Shown here: piece after piece, positions 44,171 to 57,917 of the stretch | Layout of the letters: the number at the start of each line of letters is the position of its first letter | How positions within the stretch are numbered: position 1 is the first letter of the stretch | From: Artocarpus heterophyllus | Lineage: Eukaryota > Streptophyta > Magnoliopsida > Rosales > Moraceae | Assembly: GCA_025403435.1 (NCBI GenBank) | Contig: CM046339.1 | Span: 6,594,981-6,658,980 of the forward strand | Direction of reading: 5' to 3' | DNA length: 64,000 nucleotides | Notes under the pieces: generated by a model | The model's database searches: none | What the model saw: the letters and a program-made list of their open reading frames with translations, nothing else | Told to the model about the DNA's origin: nothing | Made by a program: the position numbers and the translations under genes

Positions 44171-44285
44171 GTAAGTATGTTTTAGTTAAATATTATGTAA
44201 TTTTAACTATAAGTATAAGGTTCAAATTTGAGTGCCTTAGTACGTAAATTTTGTAGTGAAATTCTTAAACTTATAATTTTACTAG
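44171..44285 (+). other. Predicted leader intron of Tekay-2
   Basis: TCCTCCAGGTAAGTATG is a near-ideal plant splice donor (GT at 44171). The acceptor TTTTACTAG ends at 44285, ten bases before the gag ATG at 44296. Position matches the predicted Tekay-1 intron although the intron bodies differ. Confidence 0.5.
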
Positions 44286-44295
44286 GAAATACAAA

Positions 44296-47200
44296 ATGAA
44301 CACGCTTAGAAGGGCTTAAGCTTGTGCTCAAGCTATAGCTGGAGCTGGTAACCTGATCGATGCTAACTTGATGACAATGATGGTTGACCTTTAAAGACAA
44401 CTTCAATTTCAAAAAAGGGAAATTGAGGAACTAAGAACTAATGGTAATGGAGGGGAAGGCTAGGGTAAGAATGCATCCCCTGTACCACAATAATAAGGAG
44501 GGATAGCTCCAGCCCTTGCATTGGAAGGAGTAACAAGACTCGCTAATTAAAAGCCCTTGTTGGTTAGGTGGAGGCATGTTAAGCCTGTAGATTTCTAAGG
44601 ATCCAACAACCCATTGGTTTCCTAAGGATGGTTGAGGACAATTGAGGCCACTCTCAAACCATCAATGAAAAATTTCTCTATTCCTCTTACTATCAGACTA
44701 TGGAAACAAGAATATGGTGGGAGAGGATTGAATATAACAGAAATGTGAGTGAAATCAATTAGGTAGAGTTTGTCCATGAATTTAATGAAAAGTTCTTTTA
44801 TATGAATATCACTTGAAAGCACTATGATGAGTTTAAAAGCCTGTGCCAGGAAGACAAGTCTATGATCGAGGTGGTAACTAAATTTGACTTAGCCAGAACG
44901 CCTTTGCCCAAGAATAGTCCGTGATGATGATGAGAGGGTAAAGAGATTGACTAGGGTTCTTCAACCCAAAATTGTAGTACTTGTTGATAGGGTAGTCTAG
45001 CGTACAAAAAAAGATCAAGTTGTTAGGAAAGCACAACGGGCTGAATCCCACTTAAAAAAGTTAAGAAGAAATCAGCTCCAATAAGGGCAACCTGCTAATT
45101 ACTTGAACACTCAGACCCCAAGGTAGTAACAATAATAATTGGAACTAGAGCAACAATAAAAGGAAGGGCAATTTTATGAATCAGCATAGTCAAAATAACA
45201 AGATGAGAGGTAGTGGTCATCAACATTATAACAACCATAAGCAAATAAACCCTGTGCTAAGTGTGGAAAGAAACATTCAGGAGAATGCCATTTGGGAACA
45301 AACCAATGCTTCATTTGCAATCGTGAAGGTCATTTCTCTAGAAACTGGTCCACCCAATCCAATTCTCAACTCCACCATATACAAGCTACCTTAAAAGGAC
45401 CATTCATTAATCAAGGAAGACTCAAAGTCTCATAACCAATGCTTATATTTATGTCATGATGAAAGAGGAAGTGATAGCCAAAACCTCCAATGTTGTCACA
45501 GGTCAGATCTTAGTCCTTTCTTTTAATACACATGCTCTTTTTGATATGGATGCTACGCATTCATTTGTATCCTCTTCTTTTACTTAGAAGTTAAGAGAGC
45601 ATCTAGAACCTACGAGACAAGGTTCACTATGACACTACCCTCGGGGGAATTGATGATGTCTATGCATTATTTACATACAGTTCCTTTATGGATTTTTGGA
45701 AGAGACCTATTTGTTGATCTTATTATAATTGACATGTGTGATAAAGATATAATTCTTGGGATGGACTTCTTAAGTATAATGCATCCATCAAATGCCGGCG
45801 ATGAAAAGTGATTTTTTATCTAGAAGGCAAGGAACGATTTGTGTTCATGGCTGAGTAAAAAAAAAAAGCTGAGCATGTTTTTGTCAGCTATGAAGGCAAA
45901 TAAGTTGCTAGAAAATGGTTGTATAGGTTATCTAGCGAACATCATGGATAAAAAGCCAAGAAGAAAAGATGAAGATTAAAGATGCTTTTATGGTTCAAGA
46001 ATTTCTAATGGTATTTTCAAAATACTGGTCGGGCTTACCCTTAGATCGAGAAATCGAATTTGAGATCAAGCACACTTCAGGCATTGAACTAATTTCCAAG
46101 GTACCATATAGAATGGCTCTTGCAAAAAAGAAAAATTTGTACTCTTAGCCAAAGGAACTTCTAGATAAGCATTTCATCCGACCTAGTCACTCTACATGGG
46201 GAGCTCTAGTTTTGTTCGTGAAGAAGAAGGACAGCTCCATGAGGCTCTACATCGATTATCGAGAATGAAACAAGGTGACAATCAAAAACAAGTACCCATT
46301 GCCCTGGATTGATGATTTGTTTGATCAGCTTAAGGGTGTGTCTATGTTTTCAAAGATAGATTTAAGGTCGGAATAGCATCAACTAAAGATAAAGAAAGGG
46401 GACATTCCAAAGATGGCCTTTAGATCAAGGTATGGTCATTATGAATTTGTGGTCATGTCTTTCGGTTTGACTAATGCTCCATCAACTTTTATGGATCTGA
46501 TGAATTGGATGTTCAAGGATTATCTTGATAAATTTGTCATAGTGTTTAGTGACGATATCGTTGTTTATTACAAGGAGTTGGGGAGAGTATACTGAGCACT
46601 TGAGAGTTGTGCTAGAAACGCTAAAGAGATATATGTTATATGCAAAGTTCTCTTAGTGTGAATTTTGGCTTGATCGTGTATCCTTCCTAGGCCATGTTGT
46701 GTCAAAAGAGGGAATAATGGTGGATCCTACCAAGGTTGAGGCCGTTCTTAACTAGAAGCAACCTAAGAATGCTAGTGAAATTAGAAGCTTCTCGAGACTG
46801 GCTAGTTATTATCGAAAGTTTGTGGAGGATTTCTCGCAAATAATGTCACCTCTTACCAATCTTACTTGCAAGGGGAAGAAGTTTGAATGGATCGATGAGT
46901 GTAGGAAGTCCTTCGAAGAATTAAAGAGAAGGTTGACTTCTACTCCAGTTTTGGCAATTCTAGAAGGAAGCGAAGGTTTTATTATTTATAATGACAGTTC
47001 TAAAATGGGCCTTGGTGCAATATTGATGCAGAATGATAGGGTGATAGCTTATGCCTCGAGACAACTGAAGAATTATGAGAAGAATTACCCTACTCATGAC
47101 CTCGAATTAGTAGCTTTTGTACTAAAAATTTGGAGATACTACTTATACGAAGTTCAATGTAAGATCTACACCGACCATCAGAGTTTGAAGTACTTTTTTC

Positions 47201-48302
47201 ACCTAGAAGGACCTAAATATAAGGCAGTGAAGATGGTTAGAGATGGTGAAGGATTATGATTGTGAAATCCTTTATCATCTAGGAAAGGAAAATCGAGCGG
47301 CTGATGCTCTGAATGGGAAAACTTCTTCAATGTTGATGTCGCTACAAGTGATATCCTAACCTTTAATGAAAGAAATTCTAGACTGTGGTTTGGAACTTGT
47401 ATCGGGATAGTTTTTGGCACTGATTCTTGCTCCATCATTGTCTGATGAGATTCGAGGTAAACAAGATAAAGATGCAAGCTTAGTTAAGATCAAATAGGAA
47501 ATCAAGGAAGGAAGACGCAAGTAGTTTCGTGTTGTTGATGATGGAACTCTATCTCTTAAAAACTGCTTATGCGTTGATGTTGATAACTTAAGGGAAAGTA
47601 ACCTAGCAAAAATTCATAATACTCCCTATTCGATCTATTCAAGTGCAACGAAAATGTATTATGACTTAAAAAACTACTTTTGGTGGTTTGGCATGAAACG
47701 TGATGTTACCAAGTATGTAAAGAAATGTTTAACCTGTCAGCAAGTTAAACCTGAAGACTAAAGGCCTGGGGGCAAATTGTAATCAATATTGAAACTTTAG
47801 TGGAAATGGGAGAAGATTACGATAGATTTCATCACAGGTTTGTCAAGAACTACGAATGGGCATGATGCCATTTGAATTGTTATTGATTGATTAACGAAGA
47901 CGACACACTTTACCCCTACAAAGATGATATATTCTATGGAGTGATTAGCAGAGTTTTATGTCAAGGAGATAGTTAGGCTTTATGGCATTCCTAAGTCTAT
48001 CATCTCTAATTATGATGGCAGGTTCACTTCTCATTTTTGGGAGAGCACTCAGACTATGATGGGCATTGAGTTGCACTTCAGCACTACTTTTAACCCTCAG
48101 ATAGATAGGCAAATGAAAAGGACAAACTTCATTAGAGGATATGCTGTATGCATGTACTCTTGATTACAAGACAAGCTGGTATAAGATACTACCATTGGCA
48201 GAATTTGCTTATAATAACAACTATCAGGCCACAATTGGAATGACACCTTTTGAGGCTCTATATAGGCCAAAGTGTAGATCACCTATCTGTTGAAATGAAA
48301 CT
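44296..48302 (+). pseudogene. Tekay-2 gag-pol, first part, heavily decayed
   Basis: Gag starts at ATG 44296 and shows LVRWRHVKPVDF with many stops. Protease-proximal DLIIIDMCDKDIILGMDFLS is at 45711-45770. Reverse transcriptase is at about 46130-46790, with [18 protein letters not shown] and [13 protein letters not shown]; the catalytic box reads FSDDIVVYY in place of FIDDILVYS. RNase H is at 46822-47259, with [17 protein letters not shown] (the first catalytic Asp read as N) and [13 protein letters not shown]. Integrase zinc-finger residues [12 protein letters not shown] follow at about 47725. The frame is broken dozens of times. The copy ends at the Copia-3 insertion within integrase. Confidence 0.9.
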
Positions 48303-50322
48303 TGTTGGAAACAAAGTGCGTAGCGGAATTTTTTAAAATTTTATTTTTTCATCAGAGTAATTTCCAAAACACAAGTTTGACATGTTATATGTATAAATTA
48401 AACAGATCTTACTAACCTCAGTGTGCCGAAGAACCTCCGTAACCTATGTAGAGAAGTAACGTTCAAGAAGAGCCTCAACCAACTAGTCTTCTTTGTTATT
48501 TTCTATCCACAACCGGAGTGAGTGTGGGCTCACACGTATAGCTCTTCCACCGGTGACTCTCCTTCCAACCAACAGAGAGAACCCAAAGCTAGTGTTCGTG
48601 ATTTGTGAACAAAAGCTCTCAGAGAGTTTTCAGATGCTCACTAGAAGAGTATCACTCTTAATCTCTCAAATTGATCTGAGTAAATCATGAGACTCACTCC
48701 CTTTATATATCTATTGGTCCTGGCGTCAGTCCATATCAGATTAGGTCTCAAAAACTCGAAACAGAATCAAATTCAGATCAGTATTTGATAAGATCCGCAT
48801 GAAAATGCTTAATCTTATCTCCCGCTGATCGGCAGGCCGATCAGGCCAGTTCGGTAGGCCGAACACGTCATCTGGCAGGCCAAACTCCCAAGAAAAAATC
48901 TCCGCGAATCTTTTATTTCCACCCGAGATTCTAAAGGATAAAGTCTCAGTTTTCATTCAAATAACCCAATAGAGAAGTTATCTGATCAAAACAAACTTTA
49001 TCAAGATAATCTCGAAGAAAATAAATCAATTCACAATAATTCTACAAGTTTATCTTGTTCTAATTTTGTCCAAATTTAAAACAACCGATAAACAGACAAG
49101 AATTATCTGATCGTAATAATTCAACAAGTTTATCTTGAACTAATTTCTTACAAAATTAATTCAACCGATAAACATACATGAATTATTTGATTCTTACAAA
49201 TTTTAAACCAATCTGATAAATCCAACATAAGTCACCAATTATTGGAAAAGCACGCCGTGTCGTTACAGGACTTTATGAGCTAGCAAAGGGGACCAAAATG
49301 GACCTATAAAGTTCAAGCTCATGATAATTATGAAACCCAATATCCCAGATATACATTTCACAATTAGCAACTCCAACGCTACTCCACTAAAAGCTTGGAG
49401 CAGCACTCTCGAACTTTATAGAATTACGAAGCTCGTATAGCTAAGTCTCCATGACATATCATAGTGCATCGTATCCCCATATGATAATCCATAATCGGCT
49501 TAAGGACAAGTTCTATCTTACCTTCCCGATTATTTTTATCTTACGTTCCATTGTCTCACCATTAGAAAACTTACCATCCAAAGATAGTATACCATTCGGT
49601 TACACCTATGTATCCAAATGGTTGAGCGATCCAGTTTTCCAATTGCAGGACAACGCATATAAGAGGATATCATTACACCTAAAGAGGAGCTATAGATTCT
49701 GTATCTATGAATAACAAGTCTACGCTATCAAGAGTCATGCCTCCAACGTACCGGCATGCATACCACTATAGAGATGTGGGAGTCACCTATTGGTACATCA
49801 AAAGACACAAGTCGAGATAACGGGCCCACTATTCATCTCAGGATTAAGATACAATACAAATGACTATCTAAAGTGAATCGATTTGCCAAGATAGAATTAT
49901 TAATCCAAATCAATTCACTTTATGTCCCGATCCAACACGTCGTCACCTATGACAACGTGCCAATGTTTCTATTCACGGAGTCCAACTCCTATGGTCAAGA
50001 CAAACCATCTCCCAAAAAGGATATAGACAACATAACAATCTTTACATGAATAAAGCGCCCAACTTTATTCCCTCGATTGCGGATCATATGTTTTAGACTA
50101 TCACCTTAAGAATCGTGTCTACCACATAATCATCCCATCATATGCCCAATTCTTAAGGTTTAGACTGACAGTCTCAGACTACTATTTGCTTATCATACAT
50201 TCAACAAATATGAACGTAAAGAGGACACGATTTGGTATATATAAATGAATAAATTCTTTATTGATAAAAATGTCTCCAAAAACGTATTACATTTTTACTC
50301 CTTAGGGCATACATCTCTAACA
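48303..50322 (-). repeat. Copia-3 3' LTR
   Basis: 2020 bp, TGTTGGAAAC to CTCTAACA. The motif cluster at 48827-48888 has three copies (ATCGGCAGGCCGATC, TTCGGTAGGCCGAAC, TGGCAGGCCAAAC) against five in Copia-2, while the flanks GCTTAATCTTATCTCCC and AATCTCCGCGAATC stay alike. Confidence 0.94.
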
Positions 50323-50336
50323 ATCTCCCACTTGCA

Positions 50337-53300
50337 CTAAGTGAGTAAATACAGCAAATTTTGCATCCCCATAGCTTCCACATGCCTCTCGAAGACTCTC
50401 CCAGTAAGTGTCTTCGTAAATGGATCAGCTAAATTGTCCTCTGACATGATCTTGCACACCATGACATGCCCGCCCTCAACGAAGTCCTTTATCACATGAT
50501 ACTTCCGATAAATATGCTTACTCTTCTTCTGAAATCTTGGTTCCTTAGCATTAGCTACCGCCGCACTGTTATCATAGTACAGTGATACCGCCTTATCCAT
50601 ACCAGGAACTACCTCAAGATCCCCAAGGAACTTGCCGAGCCACGCTGCTTCTTTCGAAGCATCACTAGCCGCCACATACTTGGCCTCCATCATTGAATCC
50701 GAAGTACAATCTTGCTTCGCACTTCTCCAACAGATGGCACCGCCACCCAGAGTAAACACAAACCCCAAAGTCGATTTCCTAGAATCCAGACAGGATTGAA
50801 AATTCGAATCAGTGTATCCTAGAGGAATCAAGTCCTCACCCGAATACACAAGCATATACCCTCGAGTCCTTCTTAGGTACTTGAAAATATGCTTTACCGC
50901 AACCCAATGGTTCGGTCCTGGATCCGCCTGAAATCGACTTACAATCCTGACCACATAGCTAATATCCGGTCGTGTGCAAAGCATGGCATACATGAGACTA
51001 CCCACGGCCGAAGCATAAGGCACCTTCTTCATGTATTCTCTTTCTTCATAAGACTTTGGAGAGTCTTTCTTAGAAAGAGTAATTCTAGACCTAGATGGTT
51101 GCCCACCTTTCTTGGAATCCTACATTGCAAACCTCTTGAGAATTTTATCTATGTAGCCGGCCTGTGACAAAGCTATCATTTTGTTCTTCCTATCCCAAAT
51201 GATCTGGATACCGAGAACAAAATTACCCTCACCTAAGTCCTTCATGTCAAACTGGTTGGTCAACCATAATTTGACCGATGACAACGCCCCAACGTCATTG
51301 CCAATTAGCAGAATGTCATCTACATAGAGCAGTAGAAAAACCACCTTCCCATCCTTAATGTGTTTGTAAACACATGGTTCATCCACATTTTGTGAGAACC
51401 CATAAGTCTTGATCACTTGATCAAATCTTATGTTCCAAGAACGAGAAGCCTGCTTAAGTCCATAAATTGACTTTAGCAGCTTACAAACCTTACCCTCTTG
51501 ACCAACGACCTTGAACCTGTCTGGTTGTTCCATATAAATGGACTCATCAAGATAGCCATTCAGAAAAGCCGTCTTGACATCCATCTGCCAAATCTCGTAG
51601 TCGAGAGCGGTAGCTATGGACAAGAGAATTCGGATGGACTTAAGCATGGCTACAGGCGAAAAGGTTTCCTCATAATCGATTCCTTCCTTTTGCGTATAAC
51701 CCTTAGCTACTAGTCTAGCCTTAAAGGTCTCGACCTTTCCATCCACTCCTCTTTTCCTCTTGTAGATCCACTTACACCCTATGGGTTTTACCCCTTCGGG
51801 AAGATCCACAAGCTCCCAGACCCGATTAGTCTCCATAGACTTCATCTCTATGTTCATGGCCTCTGTCCAGAGTTTTGAATCAACATCCTCCATAGCTTCT
51901 GCGTAAGTATAAGGATCCCCGTCATGTTCATCCGGTTCAGCCAAAAAGACCTCCCCATTGAACATATACCTTTCAGGTTGACGCCCGATCCTCCCACTAC
52001 GCCGAAGCCCCTGAGGTTGTTGTTCAGGTTCGTTTGGTTTTTCCACATCGATCGGAATGGTTTCGTTCGGAACCTCCGGAGTGAATGAATCACCCCTTAA
52101 CTCCTCAAGCACCACTTTGCTTCGAGGTTTAAAGTCGTCCATGTAACTCTCCTCAAGAAAAGTTGCATTAGTAGAAACCACGACTTTATTTTCCTTTGGG
52201 TTATAAAAATAACCCCCTTTAGTCCCTTTTGGATATCCTATAAACACGTAAACTTCCGAACGTGCTTCCAACTTATTCGGATCCTTAAACAGGACATGAG
52301 CTGGACATCCCCATATGCGAATATGGTTTAAGGATGTCTTCCGTCTTGTCCACAACTTGTGAGGAGTTTTAGGGACCGATTTTGAAGGCACATTGTTCAA
52401 AAGATAACATGCGGTTTGTAGTGCATATCCCCAAAAGGATAAAGGCAATGATGAATAACTCATCATGGACCGAATCATGTCCAACAAAGTCCTATTCCTT
52501 CTCTCCGCTACGCCATTCTGCTGCGGAGTGCCCGGCGCAGTCATCTAACAAGTGTCCCAAGAACTCATCAGAAAGGTATTCCCCACCTCGATCAGATCGA
52601 AGTGCCTTTATGGGTCTACCCCATTGCTTTTCCACTTCAGCCTGAAACTCCCTGAACTTATCATAAGTTTCGCTTTTGTGGTGCATTTGGTACACATACC
52701 CATATCTTGAGTAATCGTCAATAAAAGTGACAAAGTACTCATACCCTCCTCGTGCCTGGATGTTCATCGGTCCGCAAACATCACTATGCACAAGTTCTAA
52801 AACCCCTTTGGCCCTATTGCCCTTAGAACCGTATGGTCTTTTGGTCATTTTACCCTCCAAACAATATTCACATTGAGGTATATATTCCACCTTTAAGTAA
52901 CTTAAAGGTCCATCCCTTACCAACCTTTGAATCCTATTCAAGTTAACATGGCCAAGGCGCAAATGCCAAAGATAAGTCTTATTAGAGTGAGAAGTTTTAA
53001 GTCTTTTCGAGTTATTATCATTTATCTCAGCATTAAGCAATAAGTCCATCTTAGGTTTGATAAAATATAGATTATTTTGCATCCATCTAGAATAGATAAA
53101 AGATTTGTTTTTACGAATCACCACTTTTCATTAAAAGATACCACATAGGAGTCTTTAAATAAAGAAGATATAGAAATTAAATTCCTTTTAAATTTAGGAC
53201 CATAAAAACAATCTCTCAAAATAAATTCCTATAATTATCAAAATAAAGATGGACTTCTCCCACTGCTTCCGCTGAGACCAAGGATCCATCGCCCATCCGA

Positions 53301-54253
53301 AGCGTTAAGTCTTCACGTAGTAGACTTCTCGTTTCTTTGAATCCCTGCAGAGAAACACAAACATGATTAGTTGCACCGAAATCTATGACCTAGATGTCAC
53401 TGGATTCCTCAACCAAACAAGTTTCTAAATATAGAAGATCACACCAACCTCCCTTGGAATGCTTCTTTATATGCCCGACCTTACCACAGAAGAAGCACTT
53501 AAGCTTCTTTGGGTTCTTCTTCTTCTTCTTCCTGCTCTTGGTTGCAGGAGGAATAGAAGACTTCCCACTGTTGGCCCGTTGCTTCTTTCCATTCCCAGAG
53601 TTAGGATTGGAACCAGAAGCAGCTACCATATTGGCCTCACCACCAGCAGGAGACTCCCTGATCAGCAGTTCAAACTCCTGTAACTGTTTCATCAGTTCTA
53701 TTAAGGTCATATCCCGTCTATTGCTTAAATTAAAAGTAGCTCTAAATAGAATAAATTCCTTAGACAGAGTCTCAAAGACCATAGTCATCTGAGTTTCAGC
53801 ATCAATGTCGGCTCCATTGGTTTGAGCCTCAGCGAGGTAACCCATGACCAACATCATGTGCTCCTTTACAGATGTCCTCGGTCTCTATCTATAGTTTAAG
53901 ACTTTCCAAAGAGCCCCGTGCCATTTTGTTATGGCCTGGCCTCCGAACATATCCTCAAGATTATCCAAGATCTGCTTCGCAGTCTCATAATCCTGATGTT
54001 GAGCCTGCAGCACGTTGTTCATGCTGGCCATAACATAGCAGCGGGCCTGATCATTAGCATCTTTCTAGCGGTCATACGCTCGGCATTTCTCATTACTTGA
54101 GTCTCACGTAGGCTCAGGAGGACAAGGAGTTGTCAGTACATATTTCAGTTTCTCAAAGGAAAGGACGATGTCCAGGTTCCATTTACAATCATTATAGTTC
54201 TCACCGGTTAATTGGTTTTTGTCAAGTATCGATGATAAAGTATTTTTAGACAT
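50337..54253 (-). pseudogene. Copia-3 gag-pol, broken
   Basis: The start is at MSKNTLSSIL (ATG 54253) and the natural stop at 50337. The domains are those of Copia-2: gag, zinc knuckle, protease, integrase, reverse transcriptase ([14 protein letters not shown] retained) and RNase H. Damage seen: CAG to TAG near 51120 in pol; a 20-bp deletion near 52543 in integrase that shifts the frame; small indels near 53195-53225; TGG to TAG near 53392 at the protease site; a 15-bp in-frame deletion near 53458 removing the fourth zinc ligand of the knuckle; and a TAG in gag near 53890. The gag frame around 53925-53935 is continuous, where Copia-2 has lost one base. 52544-51120 remains open for 474 residues. 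Confidence 0.95.
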
Positions 54254-55896
54254 TTTCAATCTACAATAAAGAATCATATACCAAACATAAGCAAACATAT
54301 ACAATAATTTAGTAAGATAACACAATCATGTAAAATAATACAAATGCGTTTATGTGTCAAAACCTTGAAAATATCACAACCTTACAACGATAATTCTCAA
54401 CTCAGAATTCAACAAGCTCCTAGGGGAGTCATGCCAAATTCAATCGGGAACAGGGATCCCCTCCTGATTAATATATGCCATCCAGGACCTGTATGATCCA
54501 GCATATACTAAGAATCGTTTCTTTGGCCATTAATTTTATTAGCAGAGCTCCTAGGGGAGGTTAATAATAAAATTAACGTGAGTGTATAACCACCATTTCA
54601 ATATTTTATCCATGATTTATAATCATCACCTAGGGGTGAGCAACCATAAATCATACTAAAATGCCTTATCCTTTCAGAGATCCAATCTGGTACATGATAG
54701 AAATCCCTTCCTAGGGGTCGGGACCACCATGTTCTTCCTACGGACCAACGATGGAGGCCTTAGGTCCTCTCTTCGAAAACCTTATCCCACTCAATCTTTT
54801 GAAGTCAAGGTTTTATTTTAAAATTATGCATGAACAATTTTAATATGAGTGGCACTCCCTATTCTATATGACATGTTATCAATATACATGGTAAATCATA
54901 TTATAATGCAGACAAGCAAAGCAATCAAGCAAAACTACAAGCAAAATAATAATTAATCGTAATATTATGGTTCCACCCTAGAGAATAGAAAACTAAGATT
55001 ATAAGAGAATAATCGAGACAAGTATCGATTCTTCATCCTTGAATCCTCAAGCTGTATCCTTCTTCATGTAATTTCCATCTTGAAGTCTTCAATCCCGTAT
55101 GAATCAAATACTTCATATTTCTGGTCATATCCAAATTTAATGTTTCTCAGAATCGTCACAAAAATAAAATTAAAACTGCACCGGAAAAATTACACCTTTT
55201 CTGGACACTCGGTAGCTCTTGGTCGGCAGGCCGATTTGGGTGATCGGCCTGCCGATTATGGAAGTTCGGCCTGCCAAACATGAAAGTTCGGCCTGCCGGC
55301 AGAGCACCAAAAAATTCTGCCCCACTGTCAGCCTGCCGAACCACACGTCCGGCCTGCCGAACTGTGAGGTCCGGCATGCCGACCGAGCAGAAAATCCTCA
55401 ATCCAAAAAATACAATTTTAATGCAATTCATCAATTTTATTTTCAACAATTCAAAAACATAAAATTAGGGACTCAGGAAATCCCTGGAGGCGCCATTATC
55501 AATCTTCTAGATCCATCTTCTAGATCTGTCTTCTTTGAATAATTATTTAATTACAAAATTCTTACAAATTAAAAATTAAATAACAATTCCTAGACAGAGA
55601 TGATAGTCCGCCATCTAGTTACATGAAAAACCTAGATACACATTCTAACCTCTAAGGAACCATAACTGGTATTAATTAATTAATAAATAATTAAACAATG
55701 ATTTAATCAACCATAATTAATTAATAAACATTCACCACATAATCCATGACAACATTTATATTATATAGAAACCTAGAGTGCCATCTCTCTATAAAATTCA
55801 ATTCAAGCATAGGAGAGATTAAGATCACAAAATTTATGCATATAACATGATCACAAACTTGCAATTTTATGTGAAAACCTCAGCTCTGATACCAAT
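54254..55896 (-). other. Copia-3 untranslated leader
   Basis: Parallel to the Copia-2 leader. The CCTA-loop hairpins are conserved at 54417-54428, 54548-54559 and 54627-54638. The GGCAGGCCGA cluster is at 55221-55384. The primer site TGGTATCAGAGCT (minus strand) is at 55882-55894. Confidence 0.88.
55221..55384. repeat. GGCAGGCCGA motif cluster (Copia-3 leader)
   Basis: Seven copies, including GTCGGCAGGCCGATT, ATCGGCCTGCCGATT, TTCGGCCTGCCGGC and GTCCGGCCTGCCGAAC. It is one motif shorter than Copia-2: the unit with spacer GATCTGTGACCTTCGG is absent. Confidence 0.93.
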
Positions 55897-57917
55897 TGTT
55901 GGAAACAAAGTGCACAGCGGAATTTTTTAAAATTTTATTTTTTCATCAGAGTAATTTCCAAAACACAAGTTTGACATGTTATATGTATAAATTAAACAGA
56001 TCTTACTAACCTTAGTGTGCCAAAGAACCTCCGCAACCTGTGTAGAGAAGTAACGTTCCAAAAGAGCCTCAACCAACTGGTCTTCTTTGCTATTCTCTAT
56101 CCACAACCAGAGTGAGTCTGGGCTCACACGTACAGCTCTTCCACCGGTGACTCTCCTTCCAACCAACAGAGAGAACCCAAAGCTAGTGTTCGTGATTTGT
56201 GAACAAAAGCTCTGAGGGAGTTTTTAGATGCTCACTAGAAGAGTATCACTCTTAATCTCTCAAATTGATCTGAGTAAATCATGAGACTCACTCCCTTTAT
56301 ATATCTATTGGTCCTGGCGTTAGTCCATATCAGATTAGGTCTCAAAAACTTGAAACAGAATCAAATTCGGATCAGTATTTGATAAGATCCACATGGAAAT
56401 GCGTAATCTTATCTCCCGTTGATCGGCAGGCCGATCAGGCCAGTTCGACAGGCCGAACACGTCATCCGGCAGGCCGAACTCCCGAGAAAAAATCTCCGCG
56501 AGTCTTTTATTTTCCACCTGAGATTCTAAAGGATAAAGTCTCAGTTTTGATTCAAATAACCCAATAGAGAAGTTATCTGATCAAAACAAACTTTATCAAG
56601 ATAATCTCTAAGAAAATAAATCAATTCACAATAATTCTACAAGTTTCTCTTGTTCTAATTTTGTCCAAAATTAAAACAACCGATAAACAGACAAGAATTA
56701 TCTGATCGCAATAATTCAACAAGTTTATCTTCAACTAATTTCTTACAAAATTAATTCAACCGATAAACAGACATGAATTATTTGATTCTTACAAATTTTA
56801 AACCAATCTGATAAATCCAACATAAGTCAACAATTATTGGAAAAGCACGCCGTGTCGTTACAGGACTTTATGAGCTAGCAAAGGGGACCAAAATGGACCT
56901 ATAAAGTTCAAGCTCATGATAATTATGAAACCCAATATCCCAGATATACATTTCACAATTATCAACTCCAACGCTACTCCACTAAAAGCTTGAAGCTGTA
57001 CTCTCAAACTTTATAGAACTACGAAGCTCGTATAGCTAAGTCTCCATGACATATCATAGTGCATCGTATCCCCATATGATAATCCATAATCGGCTTAAGG
57101 ACAAGTTCTATCTTACCTTCCCAATTATTTTTATCTTACGTTCCATTGTCTCACCATTAGAAAACTTACCATCTAAAGATAGTATACCATTCGGTTACAC
57201 CTATGTATCCAAATGGTTGAGCGCTCCAGTTTTCCAATTATAGGACAACGCATATAAGAGGATATCATTACTCCTAAATAGGAGCTATGGATTCCATATC
57301 TATGAATAACAAGTCTACGCTATCAAGAGTCATGCCTCCAACGTACCGGCATGCATACCACTATAGAGATGTGGGAGTCACCCATTGGTACATCAAAAGA
57401 CACAAGTCAAGATAACGGGCCCACTATTCATCTCAGGATTAAGATACAATACAAATGACTGTCTAAAGTGAATCGATTTGCCAAGACAGAATTATTAATC
57501 CAAATCAATTCACTTTATATCCCGATCCAACACGTCGTCACCTATGACAACGTGCCAATGTTTCTATTCACAGAGTCCAACTCCGATGGTCAAGACAAAC
57601 CATCTCCCAAAAGGGATATAGACAACATAACAATCTTTACATGAATAAAGCGCCCAACTTTATTCCCTCGATTGCGGATCATATGTTTTAGACCGTCGCC
57701 TTAAGAATCGTGTCTTTCGCATAATCAGTCCATCATATGCCCAATTCTTAAGGTTTAGACTGACAGTCTTAGACTACTGTTTGCTTATCATACATTTAAA
57801 AAATATGAACATAAAGAGGACAAGATTTGGTATATATAAATGAATAAATTCTTTATTGATAAAAATGTCTCCAAAAACGTATTACATTTTTACTCCTTAG
57901 GGCATACATGTCTAACA
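55897..57917 (-). repeat. Copia-3 5' LTR
   Basis: 2021 bp, same ends as the 3' LTR. The TATA box on the minus strand, TATATAAAGGGAG, is near 56295-56302. The motif cluster is at 56421-56484. Confidence 0.94.

Larger units (their letters stand above)
48303..57917 (-). mobile_element. Copia-3: Ty1/copia element, same family as Copia-2, decayed
   Basis: LTRs 48303-50322 and 55897-57917 are flanked by the duplication AAACT (48298-48302 and 57918-57922). The interior aligns end to end with Copia-2. Coding damage includes stops, small deletions and frame slips, so it is older than Copia-2 but much younger than Copia-1. Confidence 0.96.
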
